Assembly: GCF_002865645.1 (NCBI RefSeq)
Contig: NW_020194628.1
Span: 2,232,001 to 2,296,000, forward strand
Direction: 5' to 3'
DNA: 64,000 bases
DNA from: Hyaloscypha bicolor E
Lineage: Eukaryota > Ascomycota > Leotiomycetes > Helotiales > Hyaloscyphaceae
Shown here: in pieces, positions 45,205 through 56,851 of the stretch
Numbering within the stretch: the first letter of the stretch is position 1
How the letters are laid out: every line of letters begins with the position of its first letter
The notes under the pieces: model-generated
Seen by the model: the letters and a program-made list of their open reading frames with translations, nothing else
What the model was told of the DNA's origin: nothing
Databases searched by the model: none
Translations under genes and position numbers: made by a program

Positions 45205-45232
45205 TTTTGTCGCTTTTGGATCGGACCGACTG
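45205..45232 (-). repeat. Right terminal inverted repeat of the mariner-like element
   Basis: Exact inverse of 35427-35454. Followed by TA. Confidence 0.92.
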
Positions 45233-45282
45233 TAGCAAGCTGCCCCTCAGGGAGCTATCTAGGAGGCCCCCCTCCCCCCTTC

Positions 45283-45328
45283 CCCCAAGGGAGCTCTTTA
45301 TATGCGATACATAAAGAGCTCCTTGGGG
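45283..45328. repeat. Short inverted repeat (hairpin) between two transposons
   Basis: Arms 45283-45301 (ccccaagg...ctctttat) and 45311-45328 (ataaagagctccttgggg) pair over 18 positions with one extra G on the left and a 9-nt loop. It lies in a C-rich stretch between the mariner-like right end and the pogo-like left end. Confidence 0.8.
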
Positions 45329-45345
45329 AATAGCTTACTGCGATA

Positions 45346-46330
45346 CAGCAGAACCTCGCTATAGCGATCCCCGATATAGCAATATCCTTAGTAATACGAT
45401 ACGGCCGTAAGGTCCCGCACTTTTTTAGCCTTAGGCTTACAATATCCTTGGCATTACAATTATCGTAAGGTTTTTCGGTCCCAACCCTTAATTTTTGGTG
45501 ATATATCGTTCTACTTTAGCCTGAAAATGGATCGATTTATCAATACTCCAGGGCCCTCCGGTACCTCTCAGGCTATTAATCTCACCGAATCACAGCCCCT
45601 TGATCCTGAATAGCCCAAAAAAAGATAAAGAGGCATAACAGAAGCTAATTACCGAGCGCTACGGAGGTACAAGCAATCCTATCCTAAAGCTACATATATT
45701 AATCTTATCAAGTAGTTCCAGGACAAGTTCCACTACAAAATTAACTAATCTACTATTTCCTTTAGCCTTAGCACTCAATTCGATTATCTTAATACTAATA
45801 TACAAAAAGATATAAGCCTTATAGATTAATATTCGAGTTAATCTAATTAGTTTAATCTTGAATTAATACTCTTTAAATAATAGCAGAAGATATAGTAGTA
45901 AAAGCCAATAATTACAGGTAATATTCTCAAATAAAAGGCATATAAAAACTGGTATTTTCTCTTCTAATATTACAAGTAACCAGAGCCTAAATAGTCTAAT
46001 AAATAGTTAACTAATTTCAAGAATTACTTCTATATTAAAAAATATATTTACTATAATAAAGGCAGTATAACAGATATTAAAAGCCCTGAAAATATTAAGT
46101 AAATATAGGAAAATCGAGATCTAGTAGCTATATATTCTTTTAAGAATATCTTAAATATAGATAAAACTAGTTTATACTAAAAGATATTACTAAATTATAT
46201 ACTAGTAACTAAGGCTAGTAATAGAAGTAAAAAGAATAAAAAGTAAATTACTTTTACTCTTATAATTAATATTATAAGTACTAATAAATAAAAGCCTTAG
46301 TTAATTAGAAAGAGTAAGAACTTTTAATAC
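45346..46330 (+). pseudogene. Fot1/pogo-type DNA transposon remnant (left end and transposase N-terminal half)
   Basis: Starts after TA with CAGCAGAACCTCGCTATAGC, a typical Fot/pogo-like terminus. A decayed transposase begins at ATG 45527 (MDRFINTPGPSGTS). It shows a centromere-protein-B-like HTH region (NYRALRRYKQSYP) and, near 46153-46176, the NIDKTSLY block where family members have the first catalytic Asp (DETGLY-type). ATKA- and RITFTLI-like blocks follow, then KP.LIRKSKN. Frame changes and many stops show it is dead. I could not find the right inverted repeat because the sequence beyond 46,330 is too RIP-mutated. Confidence 0.7.
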
Positions 46331-49300
46331 TTTTAATATAGCTAATAAGATTAACTTATATTAATACGAGATATATATGCCTTATTATAAGCTAGAATTA
46401 GCTAGAAAATTATAAAGAAGTTTTATATAATATTTTCTAGTTTATATTTTTTAAAGAAATTCTAAATAAAGTTATATTTATAAAATAAGTAATTTTTCCT
46501 ATATATATACTTAATATAGTAAATAGCTAGAGATATTTTAATAAGATCTTTATTATAATATAAGTTATAAAATAACTGAAATTAGGCCTGTTTTTTAATA
46601 ATAAGTTTCTTTAATAAATTTCCTTAATTATTAATTACTAGAACTTTATAATTATTATAGAAATATATAATAACCTTATTATAAATATTATAGTTCTTTA
46701 TTATATTCTTAAGATAATATATTATATTTTTATAGCTAAAAAGATTATTATTTCTCTAAAATTAAAAACAATAATTTTAGTCTAATATATACTAGTTTCC
46801 GAAAACGGAATATATTTCTTTTAAAGAAGCTATATAGGTATAAAGAATACGATTTTAAATTATATTAACTTTATTAATATTATAAAAATAATTTTAATAA
46901 ATATAAATCTGAACTAATTAATAAATATTAAAAACTAAGTATTTTTTAAAGCCCTAAGTAATTAAAAAGAAATAAATTTAGGAATTCCGTAAAAAACTAA
47001 TATAAACTTAAAAAAGCCTTAATATAATAAGTAATATAAGTTTAATATTAATAAGTCTTAAAATATACCAGAAATTATATATAAAAATAATATATATATT
47101 TATAATAGAAATATATAATATTATTATTAAATTTCGGAAATATTAAACTAATAGAGGCCTAATTAATATATCAGAAAAAAACTATATAAGAATTTCCTTT
47201 ATTAAAAGCTAATAGAATAAAAAATTTATATTAAAAAAAATTCTTTTAAATTATAAATATAAGAAGATTATTAATAATATTTTTAATAAGTTATATTAAT
47301 AAAACTAAATAAAATAGATTTATAACAGGATTTCCTTTATTTTATTAATATTTGTAATTATAAAGAAATATTCTATTATTAACTTTTATATTATAAATAA
47401 ATTAGCTATTTCAGATATATATTTATTATTATTATAATTAAACTTAATTAAGGTATTATAAGAAAAGAAAGTAATCTTTATTATTAATAGCTTCTAATTC
47501 TTTTACTAATTTCTTATTATAAAAAAGTATTAAAATTACTATATAATTATTAGCTATTATAGCCTGAAATACTTAAAGATTATATTTATAGATTTCTAAA
47601 ACTCTATTTAATATATTTAAAGATCTATAAATAAATAGTTATATAATTTTACTAATTTTACTAGAAATTTTATTAATAATAATAATATTTTCTTAGATAT
47701 AATAAAGTAATACTTTTAATATCTTTATATTATTCTCGAGTTATTTATTAAATTATATTTACTCTTATTAGTAAAAAAGTTCTTTATAAGATATTTATTT
47801 ATAAAACTATTAGGCTATTTAGTAAATATATTTAAAATAATAATAATATAGAAATAAATTATAGTATTTAAGAAACTTATTTTTCTTAATATATTACAAG
47901 TTCTGAAATAGTATATTAGAATAATTAAATAACTATAAATATATTTTTCAAATCATATTTATATAATTAACCTAATATAAAAGTAAAAGACTTAGCTACT
48001 AGAAGCTAAATAAAAGATTAGTACTATAAAAAGAAAGTAAAAGAGCTATTATATTAGAATAAAATATAAGCTTATAAATTAAGAGCTTATAGTATTTAAA
48101 AAGCTATAAAATATACTTATAGTTTCTAGATTTCTAGTTTATTTCTTATCTAATAAAGTTCTTTTATTTAATTCAGATATATTATAAAAATAAGAGTTTT
48201 CTATTATAGCTTTTTATTTAATATCTAAATTAATATTAATAAATATTATTAAGAAATTATTAGTATTATATATTTAGTTAATTTTTTTATAAATAAGATA
48301 TTAAATATAATAAAGAAATAATATTATATAACGGAATTAGAAATTAGAAATTATTTATCTAATATAGACTTATTATAAGCTTTAATCTATAATTTAATTT
48401 AGTATAAATTTAGTAATTATTTTTATTAATTATAAAGCTATAAAAGAAATTTATAATTAAATAAACTTAAATATTTCTAATATAAAATTAGTCTATATTT
48501 TAATATATTTTAATTAATTTAATTTAAATATCTATTATTATTTAAGATATTTAAATATTATATTAAATATATTCTTATATTTTAATATTACTAAAAAGGC
48601 TAATATTTCAAATAATAATAAACTTGAATATATTATATTTATTATCGAAATAGTAATTAATTCGAAATTTAAATAAAAGCTTATTAGTAGTTTTTAAAAG
48701 AATTCGAAATTTATAAAAGCTTTAGAAATACTAGATATAAAATAAAAAAATATACTAAAATAATTATTAAAAGTTAATATTTCTTTTTAAGTAAAAAAAG
48801 GCCTTTTTTATTATATTATTAATAACCGATTTCGATTTTATATATCTAAAGAAATAGTAAAAAATATCTTATATTTTATTTATAATAAGTTTTATTTTAA
48901 TATAAAATGAATTTTATATAAATTAGATAAGTTCTATATTTTCTAATTAATAAAATATCTCGAGAATTATATTAAATATTATCTAATTTATTTCCTTAAT
49001 AAAATATTAAGAAAATATTTCTATAAAAAACTATAACTAATTCGAATATCTCTAATTCTATATTATATTATAATAATAAACTTTATTCTAGTACTTTTTA
49101 TTATTCTAGCTATTAGCTCTTAAAAGATTAATAATTTAATATTTTTAATTATATAATAATATAATTATTTTATAATTAGAGAATTCCTAAAGGCTTAATA
49201 TTAGATTATAATAAAAAGTTTATTTTTAATTTCTAAAAACAGGCTTTTATAATATTAGATATAAAACTATTTATATTAACTATATAGTATTTCTAGATAA

Positions 49301-49717
49301 ATAAAGTCTCGAAATAAAAAAATTAGATTATTAAAATCGGTTTTTAATACTAAATTATAATATATATTTGTTTCTAGAATAATTAAGCTTTATAATTCCG
49401 TTTTAAACCGGGCTAAATAATATATATATAGTAGTAATTCAGATATTCCCAAATAAGTTTATTAGAAGCTTTAAATCTATAATAAATCTAATATTATTAA
49501 TAGCCGAAATTTAATAAAAACTACCCGAAATTATTTATAAGCTATATTAATAAAATACTAAAATTATTATTAACTTTATAAATAATATAGCTAGAAAATA
49601 CTATAATATAAAATATAAATTAATTATAATAAATATTAGTAACTAGATATTTTTAAAACTTTATTAAAAATATTATTTTTCTAGTAACTCAAATAGAAAA
49701 TTATTAAAATAAAGAAT
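46331..49717. other. Featureless, extremely AT-rich RIP-degraded DNA
   Basis: C and G are almost absent over long stretches (for example three G/C in the 60 bases at 47221-47280) and stops occur in all frames. It is presumably decayed transposon sequence, including the rest of the pogo-like element. No family motif survives that I can read. Confidence 0.6.
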
Positions 49718-49722
49718 AGAAC

Positions 49723-49904
49723 TGTTATACTCTGCCGCTTTACTAGTAAATTTAGCGTCACGTGACCACACGATGACGCATGCGGCTGGCTAGTATTTAG
49801 AATACCAAAGCTCCTATACTTACGAGCTTCCCTCCTTAGTTTAGAATCCTCGGATTAAGAGCCACTCTACTTTGCTTTCCAAGCCCAGAGCCGGTTTCGT
49901 AACA
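49723..49904 (+). repeat. Solo LTR with intact ends and target duplication
   Basis: 182 bp running TGTTATAC...TTTCGTAACA, with perfect 5-bp inverted termini (TGTTA/TAACA). It is flanked by the direct duplication AGAAC at 49718-49722 and 49905-49909. A tgctttccaagccc segment near the 3' end is shared with the LTR of the 6.6-kb Ty3/gypsy element, which suggests a related family. Its composition is far less AT-rich than its surroundings. Confidence 0.85.
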
Positions 49905-50824
49905 AGAACCATTTTATATTTTATATTAAATAAGAAAACTTGCCTATAAGTTAGAATTACTAATTAGCTAGAAGATTTATTTAATTATCTCAGTAATATA
50001 TTTATAATTAATATTAAAGGGCCCTAATTTATTTAATAGAAAACTTATTAAAAGTATATAACTTATAGAAAGTATTAAAAAAATTAAAAAATTAAAAAAG
50101 CTAGAAACTAGAGTAAATAATTAATAAGAAATATATTTATTATAGTAATAAAGAGAACCTGAAATATTTTATTAAATATTTAAGTTAGAGTAATAAATAT
50201 AACTAGTAATTTCTTATTAAGTTATTAGAAAATATAAAAGAGCTAATATAGAACTATAAAAGTAAACTAGTAATAAAGCTAATCTCTTATTATTATAATT
50301 ACTTTGGAAAATAGTAATAATAAAAAATATATATATTATTATTAAATATTTCTTTTCTTATAATTATTATATAATACTATTATTTTTATTATAAAATAAC
50401 TAGATCCAATTTAATAATTTATTATAATTCTTTATAAAATAAGGCTATTTATATATTTTATTTTTATTATTTACTAATTTATCTTATATATTCTAATTTA
50501 TAAATATATTCTAATACTTTATTTATTTATTATTAAATTAGAATTCTATATAATTCCGAATAATAATATAGTTATATTCTAATTATAAATATAAATAGTA
50601 GTCTAGCTATTATATAGAACTTATTAATTCTGGCCAAGCTTTTATTATTAGTACTATATTATTATATTAATAATAAGTTAAAGTCTAGTTTTATATTTAA
50701 ATTAGTAAATATTAAAGAATATTTTAGCTTTTATAATAACTCTATTAAATATATTTCCTTTAGTAAGTATTATAGATAAAATACTAATATAAAGGCCTAA
50801 TTTAACCGAATTTATAAATACTTA

Positions 50825-51040
50825 AATACTTCTATTATAATAAATGCTTTTACTATAATAAATGCTTTTACTATAATAAATACTTTTACTATAATAAATG
50901 CTTTTACTATAATAAATGCTTTTACTATAATAAATGCTTTTACTATAATAAATGCTTTTACTATAATAAATACTTTTACTATAATAAATGCTTTTACTAT
51001 AATAAATGCTTTTATTATAATAAATACTTTTATTATAATA
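50825..51040. repeat. 18-bp minisatellite, 12 copies
   Basis: Twelve head-to-tail units of aatgcttttactataata. Variation is almost entirely g/a or c/t at two positions (aatgc/aatac, actata/attata). Confidence 0.92.
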
Positions 51041-51420
51041 AATCCGGTATTAGTATTTATATATAATATTTCTATAATAAAATTAAATAAATATAAGAAA
51101 AGCAATTATATTAATATTAAATAACCAAATCTCAAAAAGCAGAAACCAGGCTAATTTCTAAAAACTAATAATAAAGAGGGTATTTTAAAGGCTATTAATA
51201 ATAAATTATTTTAAAAAATAAAGCAGACTACCTAATAAATCTTTAAAGCTAATATATAACTTGCTATTTATATAAAAAAGGCATTTTAAGTTAGCTAAAA
51301 TATATTATTTATTTATAATATATTAGCTAATAATATAAATAATTTTATTAGTATAATAGAGAATAAGAAATATAATAATAATATTAAGAATCTTATTTAT
51401 AAAATCCGAAAGACTTACTA

Positions 51421-51495
51421 TAATATTACTATTAATAATATTACTATTAATAATATTACTATTAATAATATTACTATTAATAATATTACTATTAA
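51421..51495. repeat. 15-bp tandem repeat, 5 copies
   Basis: Five exact units of taatattactattaa followed by a partial copy. Confidence 0.9.
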
Positions 51496-51810
51496 TAATA
51501 TTATATTTCTTTTTATAAAGAGAAATAAACTTTTTTTTTATATAAACCCTTATTTATTTAGCTTAGTATTAATAATAAAACTATTATTAAGATATATAAT
51601 TAGGTTCTATATAAGCTTATACTCGAGTAAAATAATAGAGTTTTAGTAAAGTAGTAAGATATAGTTATAGAAGATTAAGAAGTTATATTATATTATTTTT
51701 TATTAATTTCTAATAAGAGTAATAATAACTATAATAATAATAAGAATATCTTAATTAAGAAGTAACTATTTAATTAATAAGTCTGATATAATACTATTAC
51801 TAGCTTCTTT

Positions 51811-51906
51811 AATATAAAGCAAGAGATTATTAAGAATATAAAATAAGAAGCTATCAAGAATATAAAGTAAAAGGCTATTAAAAATATAAAACAAGAGGTT
51901 ATTATC
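51811..51906. repeat. 24-bp tandem repeat, 4 copies
   Basis: Units begin aatataaa and carry diverged inner parts (gcaagagattattaag, ataagaagctatcaag and relatives). They differ mainly by transitions. Confidence 0.8.
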
Positions 51907-53200
51907 TTAAAATATAAATATATTAAAGTATTACTTAAATACTTTAAGATTACTAAAGGCAAATTCAAGAACGAGATTATAAAAAAGATATATAATATTT
52001 CCCTGGGCTTTATATTAATATAAGAAGGCTTATTTATTAAAAACTTTAGAAAAAAGAAATAAATATATATATATTTCTATTAAGTTATTTCAAATCTTTT
52101 AGGAAACTACTATAATACCTTTATATTTATATTTCTATATACTATATATATATTATATAATACTTTCTCTGGTTTTTAGTAACTAGAATATATTAGTAAT
52201 TTATAGCCTTATATTTCAGATTTTTACTAATTAAATAAATATAATTATAATATTTTATTATATTTCTGGTTTTTAATAATTTTAGAAATATAATTATATA
52301 ATACCTATAATAGCCAGGCTCTAGTTTTAAGTAATTAAAAAAATAGCAGAACTTATTATAATAGTTTTTTTTATTTAATTAATTACTTTTTCTTAGTATT
52401 TGTTTTATTATTTTTATTATTTTTATTATTATAATAAGAATATTACTAGTATTTCTAGTAGTAGTAATTGTTATATTATAAATAAAGGTTATAATACTAT
52501 AATATAATATAAGTAATATCTTAGAAGTAGTACTTTCCTTATATAATAATTAATTAATTTTTATACTTTACTTAACTTATTTATTTTCTATAACAAATAT
52601 TATTTAATTTTATAATTTTTTCTTCTTTTTATTACTTTAAATATATTTCATTAAAAAGAAGTATTATTAATACTAAAATAAAAGCCTTATTTAATTTATA
52701 ATTATTAAGTTTTATATAGTTTTTTTATATTTATTTTTTTAAATATCTATATAAAAAATATTATTAAAAAAGTTATTTATTTATATATTTTAATTAGTAA
52801 CTAGATTTTTAAGGCTTTAATAATAGTAAAATTTACTTTATTAAGATTTTAATATATTAATAAATTATTTTAAGATATTTTCTAAAGAAATTAATATATA
52901 TTAATATTAAATTAATTATTATAAAATACTTTAAATTTAATAATTTTTTTAATTATATAAAATAAACTAGTCTCTTATATAGCTAAAGCAAATAAATTAT
53001 TACTTAGGTTTTTATATCTTTACTAATTATAAGCTTATTTATTATTATTATTATTATTTAAAATTAAATTATATATAAAAAAATTTAATTAATTAATTAT
53101 AAATTAAATTAAATTAAATTAAATTGAATATTTAGTCGAATTATTATATTAAGCTATTTGATATTATTAAATCAAATCGAATAAATAGTTAAATTCGATT

Positions 53201-53727
53201 CGATTCGATTTGGTAAGAGCTCTAGGGGTTCCTAGAGGCCGCATTATAGTATAGGTTAAAGGGGGTAACGCGTAGAATCGCGATTATTTAAGCGAATCGC
53301 GTAGACTTGTGGCCACTGACTATAGTCCCAAATTAGAATAAATTGTAATTTGCTTCCGATACACCTTGGGGCTATGGGAACGCGTGCGAGTTTCGAACTC
53401 AGTATTACTGAGTAGACTTTGCCTTTGAGTATTGGTTTGGTTTCTTGACTAACCTGTCCTACAGAAAGAAAGTAAATCCCTCGAAGATGCATGCCATCAT
53501 TACCGAAACAAAACAGTTTGGGAGCCGGTTGAACCTACGCCGTCATGCATGAAATCACTGTAATCTAAAGCGAGGTGAAATAACATAGCAATCAGTAACG
53601 CTCGATATCCCAATAGGATCCGTACGCCCTCTCTTTCAGTAGAAGTATTCCAATCTGGACTTGAAGCAGCTCTTTACTGATTACTCTCAGCTTCAGGAAG
53701 ATTATTCCCCAGCTCGTGCAGTATAAT
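53201..53727. other. Border of RIP block and 3' flank of the hydrolase gene
   Basis: Composition returns to normal here. No gene supported. A 78-codon minus frame (53256-53492) has no motif. Confidence 0.4.
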
Positions 53728-56218
53728 CTATATTTCACACGCGGCTTGTGCTTTCAAGTTGTTGGTCAGATACCAGTCGACCTCTTGTAGCTGACAAGCG
53801 ATACCTGTTCTCAGAAAAGCCTGCCCTGCGTAATCTGTCGTGTTGTTTGGTAGCGTACCATTGAGATAGCGCTCGCAAGATAACAGTACTTCCTCAAATA
53901 TGACCAGATCTTTAGTTGCTAATGCGAACGGCCAGTCTGGACGTACGAACGTGCGTCCTTCCTCTGAAGATTCTGAAGGTTCTTGGTAGAAGCTTGGGTC
54001 CGATAGCCATGACCACCCAAGGTTGACGAACTTTATACCACTTTTAACCATATCCCGGTGCCGAGGCTCCATCTGCTGAAAACAGAAGGGCATATTGATT
54101 GCCTCAGCGCGAGGAACAGGTACCACCTTGCTATTAGAAATGAGATTTCCCAGCTCCCGTTTCAATTTCGGAATAATAGGCGTAGAGATATTTTTCCAAA
54201 ACGTGCATTTTTGTGCAAGTACCTTGACGGCATCCGGTATTTTCCAATCGATAGCCGCAGAAACACGGATATAGATTGGAGAGTCTGACGTAAGAAGAGT
54301 TAGGACACTAGACATTGTCTGGGTCCAATCTTCAAGAGACAAATCTACACTAAATGAGCACTTGCAGTGGTTCTGACGAAGGTCGCTCAAAGTACTGTCT
54401 TTCTGTTGTCCTCTTTGACGACAATCGGTTAGAGAAACGGTCTCCCTCTCTCGATATTGGAGCGTACCACTTGCTATTAGAGTTCCAAATGCGACTAGCC
54501 TCCCACCGTAGTTCATGTACGGTGGACAGTCGCCGTTTTGCGTATATGTACCGATGATGAAACGCTGGCCCTTCTCGAAACTGAGAGATATTCCGGTCCC
54601 TTCGAGTCTTGGAAGCCCATTATGCACCGTCTTCCTTTCGCAGCCTGCAAGTCCTGCAAGCAAGATAGCGCATTCCAGCGTCATTGCTATAGGACTGACC
54701 ATATCTGGCGGCAGATCTCGCGAATCAACAGGAATCTTTTTGATGTCGGCGGATTCGAGGATAACCAGCGCACCGAAGACATCAAAAAGATTTGCCCAAG
54801 ATTCGGAGTAGCGGGGAAGCCAGGTAACGCCAACACGAGTGCCAGTACGATATCTAGATCCGAGGATAACAAAGTACGTGATCCAGTCAATACTCGTCAA
54901 ATACCGGACCATTAAATGGCTATTTGGACTCGTAATTGCATGACCTAACCGAAATTAGCAATCGAGTTTCCAAATCTTTTAAAATATCTAACCTGGCAAT
55001 TGCGGCGTTCTCTGTTCAATTATAGGACGCACTTTGATCCGCAAGCTTCCCTTCACACGATAGTAATTATCATCATCCAGGCCGCTGTAAGCGACCAATT
55101 TTTGGTGAGATAATGCCAGTGGTACATCCTCTTCTCCCTGGTAACCTAGAACTGCCGAATCTTGGTCGACAACCTGCCCATAGTCAGAAAAATTGGAAGT
55201 GGCGAGGAACTTGCGATAGTGAATAATTAAAATGTCTTTACTCACTACGTCGCCCAAGCCTGGTGTCTCTCGCCGCTCATAGAAGCACGTCAACGATAGC
55301 CTGTTCTCTCTCAAGAGACTAAGGTTTCTAAATTGATCGTTGATCCTGAAAAGCTCAGCTGCCCTGAGCTTCAGAGACTCTAAAATATTAGCTGGTATCC
55401 TTGCACTAGCTAACCCGGCTATGCCTATAAGCAAGGAAACCCTAGTTGCTTCAAGGGCGGTAGCTCCTCGATGAGGGGTCCCGAAGAAAAGGAGTGCCCT
55501 TGTGCAGTTATAGATAGATGCAAAATTCTCGTCATTTTGTGCCGAAATTAGAGCCTTAAGATAATTAGAATCATTATGTAAATATAATATACATGCCATA
55601 CCTCTTTAACGATGAGACCACCTAGGCTATGGCAAACAAAGATAAGAGGCGTTGTAGACTATAAAGTATCATATATTAGATTTATGACATTCTATAAAAA
55701 GGAAATAATAGCCTTACCACAGATGTCGAGTCACGCTCATTTCGCAGCAATGTCAAAAGATCAACGGCGTGGTCATGGATTCCCATAAGGTTCCTTGACA
55801 ATGACCACTCGACCCCTGCTGGGTACCCAAAAGTCACGACCCGGATCCCATCTATCTCTCTATGGATATCCCGAGGCCAGAAGAATCGCGTATCTTGATC
55901 AGTCCAAGTGCGCTCCGGATGGCCATTAAGGCCATGGACAAAGACCAAACTATAGAGGATTTTTGAATACCACCGCCTTTCTGAATAGGGCATAAAGGGA
56001 ACTTACTCTACAAATGTTTCTGGTGGAGTATGAAGTACTGTCACACCATTTTCTCTGACCGGAGGTATTGTGCCTAAATTGGTAGCGTTGTCTAACCCAT
56101 CTGTCTCTGTACGACTCTTGTGCGAGACAACGGGCTCGGTAGGCGACCTCGGGCTCTGACTTCCACCTTGTGATGGACTACGTCGGTCCCTGCGAATTGT
56201 TCTGAAGAATTTATGCAT
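53728..56218 (-). CDS. Alpha/beta hydrolase (SERAC1/DUF676-like) fused to an unrecognised C-terminal region (5 exons)
   Basis: Complement of join 53728..54944, 54993..55554, 55602..55658, 55718..55949 and 56007..56218, 759 aa. Introns are 48, 47, 59 and 57 bp with standard ends. Residues 1-70 are disordered and basic. The hydrolase spans about residues 71-340: DLVFVHGLNGHPERTWT (oxyanion strand), VCHSLGGL with nucleophile Ser159, LLFFGTPHRGA, and the terminal LSHQKLVAYSGLDDDNYYRV segment that usually supplies the catalytic His. In filamentous fungi this N-terminal module often precedes NACHT/NB-ARC domains in NLR-like proteins, but no P-loop is visible here. The C-terminal about 400 residues match nothing I recognise. 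The gene has intact splice sites and no premature stop although RIP blocks lie on both sides. Confidence 0.82.
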
Positions 56219-56567
56219 AGTCGGTAAGTGATGAGAAGACGGAACCTAGGATTCGAATTGAAAAGCGGGGTATGTTCGATAGAAGTAAGGTTAGTGAGGT
56301 AACACAGAAAACTCAATTTCTATTTGGCAGAGACGCCAAACACGCCACTTGCACTCAGCTTGCCTTCAGCTTTGGGCCATCTACCTTTCGCTCTACGCCA
56401 CGTGTTTTCAGCTTTGCGCCATGCATTTCCGGTTTTGCCCCACGTTCATGGTTGGTGGCCAAGGCCGTCAGGCGCCGCAACAAAGAGCCCGAATTCTCAT
56501 TTACTTGAAAAGCTGCTCTTTTCTGCACGGCCGGCACCGACAGCGCAGCCTTCTTTTATGTACATTA
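56219..56567. promoter_or_regulatory. Upstream region of the hydrolase gene
   Basis: About 350 bp of normal-composition DNA between the hydrolase start and the MITE. It contains degenerate repeats of a gctttgcgccat/gctttgggccat type (about 56,360-56,450) that open several overlapping frames. I do not regard these as genes. Confidence 0.4.
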
Positions 56568-56849
56568 CGGAGGTTCCGGCATAAAGTAACAGGCCTATAG
56601 GGCTCAGAGCCTGTGCCTATGCTGTAAGGCCCTGTAACCTAAAAAAGGGGATTACTGTCTATAATCGTTCCTTGGAGTCGCTTGAGTAAGGGCACAGACT
56701 AGACAGTTGGCAGGGGAAATAGCGTAGTGACTGCTGTAACCGAGCTGATTTACAGGCCTTTGTTGACGACGAGTTGACGAGTTACAAGGCCTTACAGCAT
56801 AGTTACAGGCTCTGAGCCATAGTCCCGTTACTTTATGCCGGAACCTCCG
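56568..56849. mobile_element. 282-bp MITE with about 70-bp terminal inverted repeats and TA target duplication
   Basis: Left arm 56568-56638 and right arm 56781-56849 are inverted copies. Both begin CGGAGGTTCCGGCATAAAGT and then diverge slightly (small indels and substitutions). TA flanks both ends (56566-56567 and 56850-56851). The 142-bp centre has no coding capacity. This is the structure of a non-autonomous Tc1/mariner-type MITE. The terminal sequence differs from the CAGTCGG element in this window, so it depends on another transposase. Its left end is about 350 bp upstream of the hydrolase start. Confidence 0.85.
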
Positions 56850-56851
56850 TA

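Larger units (their letters stand above)
35427..45232. mobile_element. Tc1/mariner-type DNA transposon, RIP-degraded, split by a Ty3/gypsy element
   Basis: Perfect 28-bp terminal inverted repeats (35427-35454 and 45205-45232) begin CAGTCGGTCCGATCC and are flanked by TA on both sides (35425-35426 and 45233-45234), the hallmark of Tc1/mariner insertion. A decayed DDE transposase lies on the plus strand at 43783-44748. Removing the nested 6.6-kb LTR element and one copy of its target duplication leaves about 3.2 kb. The interior is extremely AT-rich while the termini are intact, consistent with RIP acting on the long internal duplication. The element is immobile as it stands. The insertion point lies about 205 bp from the TTI1 start codon. 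Confidence 0.85.
49910..53200. other. AT-rich RIP-degraded DNA with minisatellites
   Basis: Continuous RIP-like sequence to the border with normal-composition DNA near 53,200. Open frames longer than 60 codons here are artefacts of tandem repeats. The right border is marked by short aaatt and ttcga iterations (53099-53215). Confidence 0.6.

Noticed and set aside
50825..51040. CRISPR-like array
   Set aside because: Units are contiguous 18-mers without spacers, in a eukaryotic context.
50812..51105. 97-codon frame with FIIVKA repeats
   Set aside because: Produced by the 18-bp minisatellite; no independent evidence of a gene.
53370..53420. tRNA-like segment around gagtttcgaactcag
   Set aside because: Resembles a T-arm, but no matching acceptor, D or anticodon arms could be paired on either strand.
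56272..56600. Three overlapping plus-strand frames upstream of the hydrolase gene
   Set aside because: All read the same degenerate gctttgcgccat-type repeats in different frames and have no conserved features.
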